Source: Pseudomonadota bacterium
GTDB lineage: Bacteria; Pseudomonadota; Gammaproteobacteria; Burkholderiales; Methylophilaceae
DNA: 64,000 nt
Assembly (NCBI GenBank): GCA_029556915.1
Contig: JAKQIT010000142.1
Location: forward strand, 1-64,000
Direction of reading: 5' to 3'
Shown: piece after piece, positions 9,087 to 18,348 of the stretch
Layout: every line of letters begins with the position of its first letter
Position numbering within the stretch: the stretch's first letter is position 1
Position numbers and translations under genes: made by a program
Notes under the pieces: generated by a model
Database searches by the model: none
Told to the model about the DNA's origin: nothing
What the model saw: only the letters and a program-made list of their open reading frames with translations

Positions 9087-10031
9087 CTATGTGGCACTGC
9101 GTGAAATCGAAAAAACATTACCGTTTGTACCATTGGCTTGATTTGCGACATTCGCAGGCAAATATTGCTTTTCTTGCATAGAAATAAACCTGTCCATAAT
9201 ACTAAATTCACGGTCAGTTAGTTTTAATGCCACATCTACCCACATACGGGTAATATCCATCAATTCATCGTATGTGATTGGATTAAGACGATTTTTAGCC
9301 TTTTGTGCGGCTAAATACCCATTAGAAAAACGCTTATTTTTCTCTATCCAATTGTAAACAGCTTTCTCACCCTCACCATCATCTACCAACACATCCACAA
9401 TACCCATTTCATATGCTTGCTCAGCGGTATATTGTTTAGCTCCCAATATCATTTCATCAGCCACTTTGATGCCTGCTTTTCTCGCAACCAAGCTGTAGCC
9501 CCCCATACCTGGGAACATATTGAATAGCATTTCTGGGAAGCTAAATAGACTTTTGCGTTCTGCAATGATGACATCACTGGTAAGTGCGCCCTCCAATCCA
9601 GCACCCAAGGCTAGGCCTTGTATCAAACTAATATTGATGATGGAACACCCATTAAATCTCGAAAGACGATTATATAAAAGATCAATCGCTTTAGTTGCGT
9701 ATGCTAATAACGCCTCTTTATGCTGGTTTCGCGCTAAATCTCTAATCAAAGTGAGTTGCCCACCGAGGTGAAAAACATTTGGCGTAAGTGATGCTGCAAC
9801 AGAATATTTGATATTAAAAGTTTTGTCTTGTGTAAACAAAACACCTCTGTTTTTGGCTATTTCCTCTTGATGCTGAATAATTTCATTGACTATTTCGTAA
9901 TTGGCACAAGGCACTATATTTTTTTGATTAAAATAAGTCCACAAAACTTCGTGACTTTCATCGTAACGCACTGCCAATTGTTTGAAATTATTATCTAATC
10001 CGTAAACTTCTGCGTTCATCACTAACCCCAT
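9087..10031 (-). CDS. rpfF: DSF synthase, crotonase superfamily (RpfF-like)
   Basis: RpfF dehydrates 3-hydroxyacyl-ACP and releases the cis-2-unsaturated fatty acid signal by thioester cleavage. The 314-residue protein has the crotonase fold and two conserved glutamates, E147 (in GAGLEGAL) and E167 (in SFPEMLF). They are 20 residues apart, as in the Xanthomonas enzyme (E141 and E161), and are followed by FPGMGGYS, a pattern typical of RpfF rather than ordinary enoyl-CoA hydratases. Translation may start at 10031 or four codons later at 10019. It converges on rpfC and diverges from an ACP gene across a 98-bp region containing a large inverted repeat. A general crotonase role is less likely given the neighbours. 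Confidence 0.87.
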   Translation of the reverse strand: MGLVMNAEVYGLDNNFKQLAVRYDESHEVLWTYFNQKNIVPCANYEIVNEIIQHQEEIAKNRGVLFTQDKTFNIKYSVAASLTPNVFHLGGQLTLIRDLARNQHKEALLAYATKAIDLLYNRLSRFNGCSIINISLIQGLALGAGLEGALTSDVIIAERKSLFSFPEMLFNMFPGMGGYSLVARKAGIKVADEMILGAKQYTAEQAYEMGIVDVLVDDGEGEKAVYNWIEKNKRFSNGYLAAQKAKNRLNPITYDELMDITRMWVDVALKLTDREFSIMDRFISMQEKQYLPANVANQANGTNGNVFSISRSAT

Positions 10032-10049
10032 ATGCTTTTTAAGTTTCTT

Positions 10050-10081
10050 ATGGCATTATAGCGATAGGCTATAAAAGCCAT
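10050..10081. promoter_or_regulatory. inverted repeat in the rpfF/ACP divergent promoter region
   Basis: ATGGCATTATAGC at 10050-10062 and GCTATAAAAGCCAT at 10068-10081 are inverted copies with one extra base in the right arm and a 5-bp spacer. On the minus strand TATAAT lies inside the left arm and could be the rpfF -10 element. On the plus strand TATAAA lies in the right arm. The palindrome is therefore placed to control both directions. No regulator can be named. Confidence 0.5.
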
Positions 10082-10129
10082 ATCACCCAAACGGGTTAAT
10101 CACAATTGGTCTGGTTAGGAAGTTTGCAA

Positions 10130-10399
10130 ATGGATTCAGTAACAGTGACACGTGAAGATGTAGAAAACTACATTCTCAATGTGCTAAAAGAAGAAAAAAA
10201 ATTAGACGTCAGTAAGCTTAGTTTTGATAGCACTCTAAAGGATTTAAACATTGACTCATTCGGATTTCTAGAAGTAATTTTTAGCATCGAACATCAATTC
10301 AATATTCATTTCCCCAACGATTTGGATCATGTTAAAACGGCAAAAGATGTCGTTGATGAAACATATTCGTTGATTCAGCAAAAAAACAAAGCAGCATAG
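10130..10399 (+). CDS. acyl carrier protein
   Basis: The 89-residue product has the acyl carrier protein fold pattern, with the phosphopantetheine attachment serine S43 in IDSFGFLEVI (canonical DSLGxxE; phenylalanine replaces leucine). It is not the housekeeping AcpP, which has a DSLDTVE motif and sits with fab genes. The ATG at 10130 is chosen over the upstream TTG at 10106 because TTAGGAAG lies just ahead of it. It is followed one base later by a ketosynthase gene, so the two are translationally linked. It is divergent from rpfF, suggesting that it carries the acyl chains used or made by this local pathway. That role is inference. Confidence 0.85.
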   Translation: MDSVTVTREDVENYILNVLKEEKKLDVSKLSFDSTLKDLNIDSFGFLEVIFSIEHQFNIHFPNDLDHVKTAKDVVDETYSLIQQKNKAA

Positions 10400-10400
10400 C

Positions 10401-11645
10401 ATGGCAAACAATCGTCGTGTTGTCATCACGGGTTTTGGCTTGGTATCGCCGCTGGGCAATACGATTGAAGACTTTAGCCAAAATGTATTTGCAGGTAAGT
10501 CTGGCTTAAAGCCATTTGTAGGCGAGTTCGCCGACAAACTTAAATGCAAAGTGGCTGCACAAGCTGATTTTGACCCAGTCAATTATTTTAGCCAAAAAAG
10601 TGATTATTCGATTTTAGATCGTAATGGTCAAATGGCGCTGCATGCCAGCATTGAAGCAGTTAAACACGCACATTTAACGCTTGATGACCAAGCAAAAAAA
10701 CAAACCGGCGTGTATATTGGCACCGGCATGGGCGGCATTTTGTCGGTGGAAGATGGTTACCAAACACTGTATTTGCAAGGCGAAAACCGTTTAAAGCCTT
10801 ATACGGTGTTGATGTGCATGTATAACAGCGCGGCCTCGGCTATTGCGACGCATTTTCAAGTCTCTGGCCCCAACCTCACTTTTTCTACCGCTTGTTCATC
10901 TTCAGCCGTGGCCATTGGGCAGGCATATAAAGACATTATGCTGGGTAATATTGATACCGCGCTTGCAGGCGGCACTGACGCGATTTTGGCCTATGCCAGC
11001 ATTAAATCTTGGGAGGCAATTCGCACCTTGGCGGATGAAGACGCAAACGACATCAGCGCATCATGCAAGCCATTTTCGGCTGACCGTTCTGGCTTGGTGA
11101 TTGGTGAAGGTGCTGCCACGCTGGTGCTGGAAGAATATGAACAAGCCAAAGCGCGCGGAGCAACTATTTACGCAGAAATTGTCGGCTATGGTGCTGCCAA
11201 CGACTTTAAGCATATTGCCGTGCCGTCAGTTGAAGGCCAAGCTGCCACAATGGCCGCCGCCATGAAAAATTCCGGCTTAAAAACCACCGATATTCAATAC
11301 ATTAACGCGCACGGCACCGGCACCAAATTTAACGATGAAACCGAAACCAACGCGATTAAGCAGATTTTTGGCGACCACGCCTACCAGTTGGCGGTCAGTT
11401 CTACAAAGTCCATGCACGGGCATTTAATGGGTGCGGCAGGCGCGCTGGAAGCCGTCATTACCACGCTGGCCGTTTATAACAACCAATTACCACCCACCAT
11501 TAACTTAAAAAATGCCGACCCTAAATGTGATTTAGACTATGTGCCCAACGTATCGAGAAAAGTTGAGCGACTAGAATACGCGATGTCAAACTCCTTCGCA
11601 TTTGGTGGCACTGGGGCGTCGTTAATTTTCAAAAAAATGAACTAA
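10401..11645 (+). CDS. beta-ketoacyl-ACP synthase (FabF-like KAS II)
   Basis: This enzyme condenses an acyl group with malonyl-ACP to extend a fatty acyl chain by two carbons. The 414-residue protein has the thiolase-fold Cys-His-His triad: C165 in STACSSSAV, H304 in NAHGTGT and H341 in SMHGHLMGAAG, with K336 ahead of it. Length matches FabF. It forms a two-gene unit with the ACP immediately upstream and diverges from rpfF. It is unlikely to be the housekeeping fabF, because no other fatty-acid synthesis genes (fabD, fabG) adjoin. Its product could be a dedicated acyl-ACP supply for the DSF-type signal or another specialised lipid. Confidence 0.9.
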   Translation: MANNRRVVITGFGLVSPLGNTIEDFSQNVFAGKSGLKPFVGEFADKLKCKVAAQADFDPVNYFSQKSDYSILDRNGQMALHASIEAVKHAHLTLDDQAKKQTGVYIGTGMGGILSVEDGYQTLYLQGENRLKPYTVLMCMYNSAASAIATHFQVSGPNLTFSTACSSSAVAIGQAYKDIMLGNIDTALAGGTDAILAYASIKSWEAIRTLADEDANDISASCKPFSADRSGLVIGEGAATLVLEEYEQAKARGATIYAEIVGYGAANDFKHIAVPSVEGQAATMAAAMKNSGLKTTDIQYINAHGTGTKFNDETETNAIKQIFGDHAYQLAVSSTKSMHGHLMGAAGALEAVITTLAVYNNQLPPTINLKNADPKCDLDYVPNVSRKVERLEYAMSNSFAFGGTGASLIFKKMN

Positions 11646-11705
11646 AAAAGTAGCTATTTATATGCAAAAAATAGCTGCCAAAAAATATTAAAAACAGCCC
11701 TGAAT

Positions 11706-11780
11706 TTTCAACAAATCATTCCAGCTCCTCGCCAAGCCAGTCTGCATGCGGCTTACAGAGGCATAAAAATCTCTCGGGCG
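11706..11780 (-). repeat. dispersed stem-loop repeat, copy 3
   Basis: Core AAGCCAGTCTGCATGCGGCTT-like with right flank CTCTCGGGC marks a minus-orientation copy. It sits between the convergent ketosynthase and DUF2914 genes, where it could also act as a transcription barrier. Confidence 0.85.
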
Positions 11781-11823
11781 AAAATCTACTTGAAAATGGA
11801 TGGTTTTTTTAGCGCTTTTTTGC

Positions 11824-12954
11824 TTAATAAGGCACGGAAATTTTGGCGGCATTTTCTGAGCTATTTTGCACATGAAAAGTGATGACCGTGACGGTTTTTT
11901 CATTCTCAGTTTCTACACTCACTTTCCAGTCACCCGCCTGCAAACCTTGTTTGTAGGTGTAGCCCCTAAAGCCACCATCACGGCCGCCAGATAAGCTAAA
12001 ACCTGCGCGTGATACAGTTTGCCAGCCATTTTTTTCATCATCATATTGCCAGCGGTGATAGAGCTTAGTTTTTAAACCCCGCGGCGCAAACACAGAAGAA
12101 AAACAATAGACGCGTTGCCCTGCGCCTACTTGTAAATCATTGCTAGTGTCGCGCCAAAACACCCACCAAGGTGCGGCTTGTTGCGTCAATTGGTAATTGC
12201 CATCAATTTTATTAAGCGCATAACCCACTGCAATTTCACGCTTAACGAGTGGCACGGGCGGAATCATATCTACCGCGTAAGCCAGCATTAAAGCGGCAGC
12301 AATCACCCAAACTGGCGTGATGCTACCAAAATGCTCAGGTGTTTTTTTATACAGCCAATAAGCAAAGCCAGCACCTAATAACGTGCTTAAATAAAACCAA
12401 ATGGCATGAATACTACCGATTAAAAATGGCAAGGCAAAGTTAAACAACAGCATGGCGCAAAAGCCAAACAAAGCCCAGCTTAAGGTAAATTGTTTATACT
12501 CATCTTCTAAATATTCATTAGCTACTAGCATCACGCCTAATATCAAGGCCATGAACCAAGCTAACCAGTGATTGGCGCTTTTAAAGTATAAAATAAACAA
12601 GGCACTCAATAAGTTACCATAAATAAATTGCAGTAAAAAATACGGTAAATTAGGGTAATGCAAGCGTTTATAAAGCTTTACTATGGCGTTTTTAAGCCAA
12701 GTTGGCAGCCAATCAGGGAGTTTTTCTATCTGTTGTAACGAGTTAGCCAGAATATAACTTGGCCGGCTAATGGTGTATAAAATGATAGCGGCAATCAGTA
12801 GATACGCCGCAAATATGGTTAAATCTGAGGCTGCCACATTACGGCCAATGGTGAGCGCATCCCACAAAAAACCGCCAAAAAAGAAAATTGCCGGAAAGAA
12901 ATCGGCGAGTTTACGCGCGTGTGACTTGATCTGAGTTAACCAAACACCAAGCAA
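11824..12954 (-). CDS. multipass membrane protein with C-terminal DUF2914 domain
   Basis: The function is unknown. The 376-residue protein has roughly eight hydrophobic segments in its first 240 residues. It then has a soluble C-terminal domain of about 130 residues (AVGYALNKIDGNYQLT..., VYCFSSVFAPRG, LYHRWQYDD, SGGRDGGFRGYTYK, AGDWKVSVET) that matches the DUF2914 pattern, a beta-rich domain presumably outside the cytoplasm. It stands alone: a repeat of the second family lies upstream and copy 3 of the hairpin repeat lies downstream. Confidence 0.8.
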   Translation of the reverse strand: MLGVWLTQIKSHARKLADFFPAIFFFGGFLWDALTIGRNVAASDLTIFAAYLLIAAIILYTISRPSYILANSLQQIEKLPDWLPTWLKNAIVKLYKRLHYPNLPYFLLQFIYGNLLSALFILYFKSANHWLAWFMALILGVMLVANEYLEDEYKQFTLSWALFGFCAMLLFNFALPFLIGSIHAIWFYLSTLLGAGFAYWLYKKTPEHFGSITPVWVIAAALMLAYAVDMIPPVPLVKREIAVGYALNKIDGNYQLTQQAAPWWVFWRDTSNDLQVGAGQRVYCFSSVFAPRGLKTKLYHRWQYDDEKNGWQTVSRAGFSLSGGRDGGFRGYTYKQGLQAGDWKVSVETENEKTVTVITFHVQNSSENAAKISVPY

Positions 12955-12967
12955 TTAAAAAGCCTCA

Positions 12968-13085
12968 GTTGCGTCTGCTGCAAAACTGTTTATATCGCGC
13001 GCAGTTCAAGGCGCACGGCACGGAAAAACCGGAGTGTACATAAGGTACATGAGGATTTTGAGTACTGAGCAACGCAGAAATGTGC
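12968..13085 (-). repeat. second repeat family, copy A (ERIC-like imperfect palindrome)
   Basis: Read on the minus strand this contains TGCTCAGTACTCAAAATCC, then TCATGTACCTTATGTACACT, then CCGTGCGCCTTGAACTGCG. The same succession occurs at 31947-32062 on the plus strand. The centre GTAC-CTTA-GTAC-type symmetry and the GC-rich outer arms make an imperfect palindrome. It occupies most of the gap between two membrane-protein genes. Confidence 0.8.
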
Positions 13086-13104
13086 CGATAGAAATACTTT
13101 TGCA

Positions 13105-13521
13105 TCAAATGTAGTGACCTATCACATAACCAATCACAATCCCCGTAATCAGCGCAATCGTCAGCCCACGATAAGTCAGCACATCTTTAGAATATCCGCG
13201 CTTAATGGCAATATAAGAAACCAGATAACCAATGGCATTTAGCAGCCAGATGACGCCGATAGACAGCACTTTTACAATCAAGGGGCCAATGATGGGAATC
13301 AAGCCAATCATGCCCACTAGCCACGTAAAAGCACTGGTAATGATGCCATAAGCCACCGCGCCACCCGCAATCGCTTTTTTATCAACGCCGTATTGCAGGG
13401 CAACCCAAATTGCTATCAGCAAAACAATAATCAAAGGCACCATCACCTTCCAACTATTGCGCTGCGGCTTTTTAAAAACGTCTTCTTGGTGGAACCCTGG
13501 TGGCTGGAACTGTTCTGTCAT
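13105..13521 (-). CDS. small integral membrane protein, function unknown
   Basis: The 138-residue product has a soluble N terminus of about 24 residues and then four hydrophobic segments (about 27-43, 50-70, 76-105 and 118-138). I recognise no family motif. It is preceded by AAGGGAAAAACAAC, a usable ribosome-binding site, so translation looks real. It lies downstream of acnB on the same strand but beyond a strong hairpin terminator. Confidence 0.7.
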   Translation of the reverse strand: MTEQFQPPGFHQEDVFKKPQRNSWKVMVPLIIVLLIAIWVALQYGVDKKAIAGGAVAYGIITSAFTWLVGMIGLIPIIGPLIVKVLSIGVIWLLNAIGYLVSYIAIKRGYSKDVLTYRGLTIALITGIVIGYVIGHYI

Positions 13522-13554
13522 GTTGTTTTTCCCTTAAATGCTGTTATTTAGGCA

Positions 13555-13585
13555 CATAAAATTAGAGCGGTCAATGACCGCTCTA
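13555..13585 (-). terminator. terminator of acnB
   Basis: TAGAGCGGTCA at 13563-13573 and TGACCGCTCTA at 13575-13585 form a perfect 11-bp inverted repeat directly after the acnB stop. On the minus strand it is followed by ATTTTAT. Confidence 0.7.
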
Positions 13586-13593
13586 TAACAACT

Positions 13594-16170
13594 TTATGCG
13601 ACTTCAGTAATAGGAATGGTCTTTTTAAGCTTACTCAAAGATTCCAGATAATCAGTCATTTGGTTAAAATTCAAATACTTGTAGATTTCTGCGGTATTGG
13701 CCAATTTATTACCGACCGTTTCTAAATATTCGGCATGCGTAGGCATACGGCCTAGTTTTGCGCACACAGCCGCCAACTCGGCTGAACCTAAGTAAACACG
13801 AGCATCACGCCCCATACGGTTATCAAAGTTACGTGTGCTGGTTGAGAAAACCGTAGCTTTATCCGCCACGCGTGCTTGGTTGCCCATACATAATGAACAG
13901 CCAGGAATTTCAGTGCGTGCGCCAGCCACGCCAAAAGTGGAATACACACCTTCATCGCGCAGTTGTGCCTCATCCATGCGTGTTGGTGGTGCAATCCATA
14001 AACGGGTTGGAATGCCGCCTGAGCCTTCTAACACTTTAGCCGCCGCACGATAATGGCCGATATTAGTCATGCAGCTACCAATAAACACCTCATCAATCTT
14101 ATCACCGACCACTGCTGACAATGGCTTGATGTCATCAGGGTCGTTCGGGCAAGCCACTAGCGGCTCTTTAATGGTATTCAAATCAATTTCAATCACATGT
14201 GCATATTCTGCATCCGCATCTGGTTTAAGTAGCTCAGGTTTTGCTAACCATGCTTGCATACTTTCAATACGGCGTTGTAGCGTGCGGGCATCTTCATAAC
14301 CATTTTCAATCATGTTTTGCATCAACACGATATTGGAATTTAAGAACTCAATCACTGGCGCTTCGTTCAACAGCACCGTACAGCCATTCGCAGAGCGCTC
14401 AGCTGAAGCATCGGCAAGCTCGAATGCTTGTTCAACCTTCAAATCTGGCAAGCCTTCAATTTCTAACACGCGTCCATTAAATACGTTCTTTTTGCCTGAC
14501 TTACCAACGGTTAAAGTGCCTTCTTGAATCGCCGCATAAGGAATCGCATTCACCAAATCACGTAACGTAATACCCGGTTGCATTTCCCCTTTAAAACGCA
14601 CCAATACTGATTCCGGCATATCAAGCGGCATTGCGCCAGTCGCAGCGGCAAACGCAACTAGACCAGAACCAGCTGGGAACGAAATACCGATAGGGAAACG
14701 TGTATGTGAATCGCCACCAGTCCCGACAGTGTCAGGCAATACCATGCGGTTTAACCATGAGTGAATCACACCATCGCCCGGACGCAATGAAACACCCCCG
14801 CGGCTAGACATAAACTCTGGCAAACTGTGTTGTAATTTAATATCCACTGGCTTTGGATAAGCCGCCGTGTGGCAGAAACTTTGCATGACTAAATCGGCAC
14901 TGAAGCCTAAACAAGCCAACTCTTTCAGCTCATCACGCGTCATACCGCCTGTGGTATCTTGCGAACCAACCGTTGTGGCTTTTGGCTCACAATAAGTACC
15001 AGGGCGCACGCCAGTAACTCCGCACGCCTTACCCACCATTTTTTGGGCAAGGGTGTAGCCTTTGCCTGACTCTTTTGCTGGTATTGATTTAATGAAGGCA
15101 TCAGTTTCGCCTAAACCTAGTGCCTTACGTGCATTAGACGTTAGACCACGACCAATAATGAGTGGAATACGGCCACCAGCGCGTACTTCATCTGGCATGG
15201 TGATTGGATTCAACTCAAAGCTAGAAAGCACTTCGCCACTCTCACTCAATACTTTGCCTTCATAAGGCTTAATGACAATCACATCGCCAGTATTTAATTT
15301 TGAAACATCACACTGAATCGGTAATGCACCTGAATCCTCAGCCGTGTTGAAGAAAATAGGCGCAATCTTGCCACCTAAAATCACACCGCCTGTGCGCTTG
15401 TTTGGAATGTGCGGAATATCATTGCCCATAAACCATTGCACAGAGTTAATGGCTGATTTGCGTGAGGAACCTGTACCCACAACATCGCCCACATAAGCAA
15501 GTGGCAAGCCTTTTTGTTTTAGGGCTTCAATTAACTTCAAGCCTTCAGGCATTTTATTAATCAACATGGCTTTGGCGTGTAAAGGAATATCCGGGCGGCT
15601 CCATGCGTCTTGCGCAGGGCTTAAATCATCAGTATTCGTTTCGCCATCCACTTTAAACACCACGACTTTGAGCTCGTTACCTAATGCTGGTGCATTGGTA
15701 AACCACTCAGCATTCGCCCAACTTTCTATCAGTTTCTTAGCATGTGCGTTGCCAGCTTTCATTAACACATCCACATCGTGGAATGCATCAAACATCAAGA
15801 TTGTGCTACTTAGGGCTTTCACCACATGAGCAGCCATCGGTGTTTCAAGCAAAGTAACTAGCGCTTGTACGTTATAACCACCAAGCATAGTGCCGAGCAA
15901 TTCAACTGCTTTTTCAGGTGTAATTAAAGGTGAGTTAGCGGTGCCTTTGGCAATATCTGCTAGGAAAGCGGCTTTTACATAAGCCGCTTGGTCAACCCCT
16001 GCTGGGGTACGATTGGCAATTAAATCTAGTAAAGTTTCACCTTCACCTGCTGGTGGATTTTTAAGCAATTCAACCACTTGCGCCACTTGCTCGGCGGATA
16101 ATGGTAATGGTGGAAGTTGATTAGCGCTGCGTTCAGCAACATGGGCTTGGTAGGCTTTTAGCATGGTCAT
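13594..16170 (-). CDS. acnB: bifunctional aconitate hydratase B / 2-methylisocitrate dehydratase
   Basis: AcnB interconverts citrate and isocitrate. It also hydrates 2-methyl-cis-aconitate to 2-methylisocitrate, the step between PrpD and PrpB of the methylcitrate cycle. The 858-residue protein has the AcnB layout: an N-terminal HEAT-like domain (about 1-160), the swivelling domain next (to about 380), then the three core domains. The [4Fe-4S] ligands are C700 (GSCMTN), C758 and C761 (CSLCMGN), with spacing like the Escherichia coli enzyme. No acnD or prpF is present in the window, so AcnB probably serves the prp genes at 29.9-33.6 kb. Translation may start two codons later at 16164. Confidence 0.97.
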   Translation of the reverse strand: MTMLKAYQAHVAERSANQLPPLPLSAEQVAQVVELLKNPPAGEGETLLDLIANRTPAGVDQAAYVKAAFLADIAKGTANSPLITPEKAVELLGTMLGGYNVQALVTLLETPMAAHVVKALSSTILMFDAFHDVDVLMKAGNAHAKKLIESWANAEWFTNAPALGNELKVVVFKVDGETNTDDLSPAQDAWSRPDIPLHAKAMLINKMPEGLKLIEALKQKGLPLAYVGDVVGTGSSRKSAINSVQWFMGNDIPHIPNKRTGGVILGGKIAPIFFNTAEDSGALPIQCDVSKLNTGDVIVIKPYEGKVLSESGEVLSSFELNPITMPDEVRAGGRIPLIIGRGLTSNARKALGLGETDAFIKSIPAKESGKGYTLAQKMVGKACGVTGVRPGTYCEPKATTVGSQDTTGGMTRDELKELACLGFSADLVMQSFCHTAAYPKPVDIKLQHSLPEFMSSRGGVSLRPGDGVIHSWLNRMVLPDTVGTGGDSHTRFPIGISFPAGSGLVAFAAATGAMPLDMPESVLVRFKGEMQPGITLRDLVNAIPYAAIQEGTLTVGKSGKKNVFNGRVLEIEGLPDLKVEQAFELADASAERSANGCTVLLNEAPVIEFLNSNIVLMQNMIENGYEDARTLQRRIESMQAWLAKPELLKPDADAEYAHVIEIDLNTIKEPLVACPNDPDDIKPLSAVVGDKIDEVFIGSCMTNIGHYRAAAKVLEGSGGIPTRLWIAPPTRMDEAQLRDEGVYSTFGVAGARTEIPGCSLCMGNQARVADKATVFSTSTRNFDNRMGRDARVYLGSAELAAVCAKLGRMPTHAEYLETVGNKLANTAEIYKYLNFNQMTDYLESLSKLKKTIPITEVA

Positions 16171-16254
16171 GATAAAGTGAATTAAAAAAAGATAAATTAA
16201 TTATAAACCAGCCCACATGCAAAACCTTTTGCGGTTCAAAACAATGTGAGCCTT

Positions 16255-16557
16255 TTATTTGGTTGCGTACAACTTGTTGGCAAATGGTGAACCACAGCTA
16301 GCACCTTTGACAGATGATTCAAATCTATCAAGTACCGCACTCTCATAGCCTTTGCCGTGCGTTTTTTCTAAATAAGCACGCACCTCACTGGCATCGGCAA
16401 AGCCATTTTTGTCGGTATCCATCGCCTTTACGTTATCTTCAACTGTTGGACCGGCATATTTGCCTTCTGCATCAGTAAAATAATCTAACATAGTCTCTGC
16501 GTGGGCTTGGCCAGCAAAAAAAACAAACACGAATAAAACTGTTAAATAGTTACGCAT
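16255..16557 (-). CDS. small exported EF-hand protein
   Basis: The product of about 100 residues starts with a signal peptide (hydrophobic VLFVFVFFAGQAHA, probable cleavage after AHA) and holds one clear EF-hand calcium loop, DTDKNGFADASE, with acidic residues at the expected positions. Two cysteines are absent except for one in GASCGSP near the C terminus. It is predicted to be periplasmic and calcium-binding, with no known partner. I chose the third of three consecutive ATGs (16557) because GAGAG lies a few bases upstream; the upstream ATG at 16572 is possible. It sits between acnB and the fumarase gene on the same strand. Confidence 0.75.
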   Translation of the reverse strand: MRNYLTVLFVFVFFAGQAHAETMLDYFTDAEGKYAGPTVEDNVKAMDTDKNGFADASEVRAYLEKTHGKGYESAVLDRFESSVKGASCGSPFANKLYATK

Positions 16558-16625
16558 CATCATCACTCTCATTTTATCACTCAGTGTGACTAATAGTAGA
16601 GTAAAAAATTCAACTATTATGTGAC

Positions 16626-18134
16626 TTAACGCACAATCGTAATCATTTTATTTTTCCACTGTGCTGGCCCTGTTTGATGCACAGACTCTCCATGCGTGGT
16701 AACCGCAACCGTTACGGGCATATCGACAATGTCAAATTCATAAATTGCCTCCATGCCTAATTCTTCAAAAGCCAACACACACGATTTTTTAATCGCCTTG
16801 CTCACCAAATAAGCCGCGCCACCCACCGCCGTTAAATACACCGCTTGGTGTTTTTTAATGGCTTCAATCGCTTCTTCGCCCCTCTCGGCTTTTCCTACCA
16901 TACCGATTAAGCCCGTTTGAGAAAGCATCAATTCTGTATAACTATCCATACGTGTGGCTGTTGTAGGGCCAGCGGGGCCTACCGCTTCATCCCGCACAGC
17001 ATCTACTGGCCCAACGTAATAAATAAAGCGGTTTTCTAAACTCACAGGCAATTTTTCACCATTTGCCATCATATCTGCCATGCGTTTATGCGCGGCATCG
17101 CGCCCCGTCAGTAACTTACCACTGAGTAATAAAGTTTCTCCTGCCTGCCAACTAGCCGTTTCTGCTTTTGTCACCATATCTAAATTCACCCGTTTTGATA
17201 ACGGGCTCGCTTGCCAATACACATCTGGATATGCCGTCAAATCTGGCGGAACAAGCTCAGCAGGACCAGAACCATCCAGCTCAAAATGCACATGCCGTGT
17301 AGCCGCGCAATTTGGAATAATCGCTACTGGTAAACTGGCCGCATGTGTTGGGTAATCTAAAATTTTCACATCCAAAACCGTGGTAAGCCCACCCAAACCT
17401 TGCGCACCGATGCCTAAATTATTCACTTTCTCATAAATTTCTAAGCGTAATTCTTCAATTCTATTTGCCGCACCCCTTGCTTTAAGTTCATGCATGTCAA
17501 TGGGCGCCATGAGTGACTCTTTAGCCAACAACATGGCTTTTTCAGCACTACCGCCAATACCGATGCCCAACATCCCTGGTGGACACCAACCCGCACCCAT
17601 TTTGGGCACCACTTCTAAAATCCAGTCCACAATGCTCTCATTTGGGTTGAGCATCACTAGCTTGGCTTTATTCTCAGAGCCGCCGCCTTTTGCCGCAATT
17701 TGCACCTCTACTTTATCACCCGCCACCAGTGAAACATGCACCACAGCTGGCGTGTTATCTTTAGTATTGGCGCGCTTTCCAGCGGGGTCGCGCACAATTG
17801 AGGCACGCAATTTATTCTCTGGCAGCATGTAGGCTTGTCTTACGCCTTCATTCACCATTTGCTCAATATCAAGCGTCGCATCCCACTGCACTTGCATCCC
17901 AACCTTAACGAAAGCAACAACAATGCCAGTATCTTGGCAAAGTGGTCTTTTGCCTTCCGCACACATGCGCGAATTGGTTAAAATTTGCGCAATGGCATCT
18001 TTGGCGGCGGGAGATTGCTCCATCTCATAGGCGCGTCCCAATGCCTCTATATAATCTTGCGGGTGATAATACGAAATATATTGCAAGGCATCTTTGATGC
18101 TTTGAATAAAGTCATTTTGTTTAATCATGGTCAT
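16626..18134 (-). CDS. fum: fumarate hydratase, class I (iron-sulfur)
   Basis: This oxygen-sensitive [4Fe-4S] enzyme interconverts fumarate and (S)-malate. Known class I fumarases, including one in Burkholderia xenovorans, also hydrate mesaconate to (S)-citramalate. The single-chain protein of about 502 residues has the alpha-type domain first (CAEGKRPLCQDTG, AAKGGGSENKAK, WCPPGMLGIGIGGS) and the beta-type domain after it (LLSGKLLTGRDAAHK, GPVDAVRDEAVGPAGPTT). The start at 18134 (MTMIKQNDFIQS) matches the usual family N terminus; the in-frame ATG at 18194 adds 20 unconserved residues. An acyl-CoA ligase and a CitE-like lyase lie upstream on the same strand, a combination that would fit mesaconate/citramalate use as well as the TCA cycle. 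Confidence 0.94.
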   Translation of the reverse strand: MTMIKQNDFIQSIKDALQYISYYHPQDYIEALGRAYEMEQSPAAKDAIAQILTNSRMCAEGKRPLCQDTGIVVAFVKVGMQVQWDATLDIEQMVNEGVRQAYMLPENKLRASIVRDPAGKRANTKDNTPAVVHVSLVAGDKVEVQIAAKGGGSENKAKLVMLNPNESIVDWILEVVPKMGAGWCPPGMLGIGIGGSAEKAMLLAKESLMAPIDMHELKARGAANRIEELRLEIYEKVNNLGIGAQGLGGLTTVLDVKILDYPTHAASLPVAIIPNCAATRHVHFELDGSGPAELVPPDLTAYPDVYWQASPLSKRVNLDMVTKAETASWQAGETLLLSGKLLTGRDAAHKRMADMMANGEKLPVSLENRFIYYVGPVDAVRDEAVGPAGPTTATRMDSYTELMLSQTGLIGMVGKAERGEEAIEAIKKHQAVYLTAVGGAAYLVSKAIKKSCVLAFEELGMEAIYEFDIVDMPVTVAVTTHGESVHQTGPAQWKNKMITIVR

Positions 18135-18235
18135 CAAATTCTTTGTATTATCTGGGTCAATATTAGCAAAATATATGCGCGTTTTTTGCGCCAATTTTGC
18201 TGATTTTACTTCGTTAAATTTCTACCAAAAAAACC

Positions 18236-18320
18236 GCCGAGAAAAAATCATCAGCCTGCAAGCCAGTATCCATGAGGCTTGCGGAGGTGCTCAAATGATG
18301 TTGCATTAAAAACTGCATAA
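18236..18320 (+). repeat. dispersed stem-loop repeat, copy 4 (loop inverted relative to flanks)
   Basis: The flanks have plus orientation (GCCGAGAAAAAATCATCAGC on the left, GGAGGTGCTCAAATGATGTTG on the right). The stem-loop reads AAGCC, AGTATCCATG, AGGCTT, the minus orientation. It lies between the fumarase and acyl-CoA ligase genes. Confidence 0.8.
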
Positions 18321-18348
18321 AATATGCTTTTTTAAACACTCAAATATC

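Noticed and set aside
10401-11645. Housekeeping fabF assignment for the ketosynthase
   Set aside because: No fabD, fabG or acpP neighbour is present and the adjacent ACP is not AcpP-like, so a specialised role is more likely.
18135-18194. N-terminal extension of the fumarase from the ATG at 18194
   Set aside because: The extra 20 residues are unconserved and the family N terminus begins at the internal MTMIKQ.
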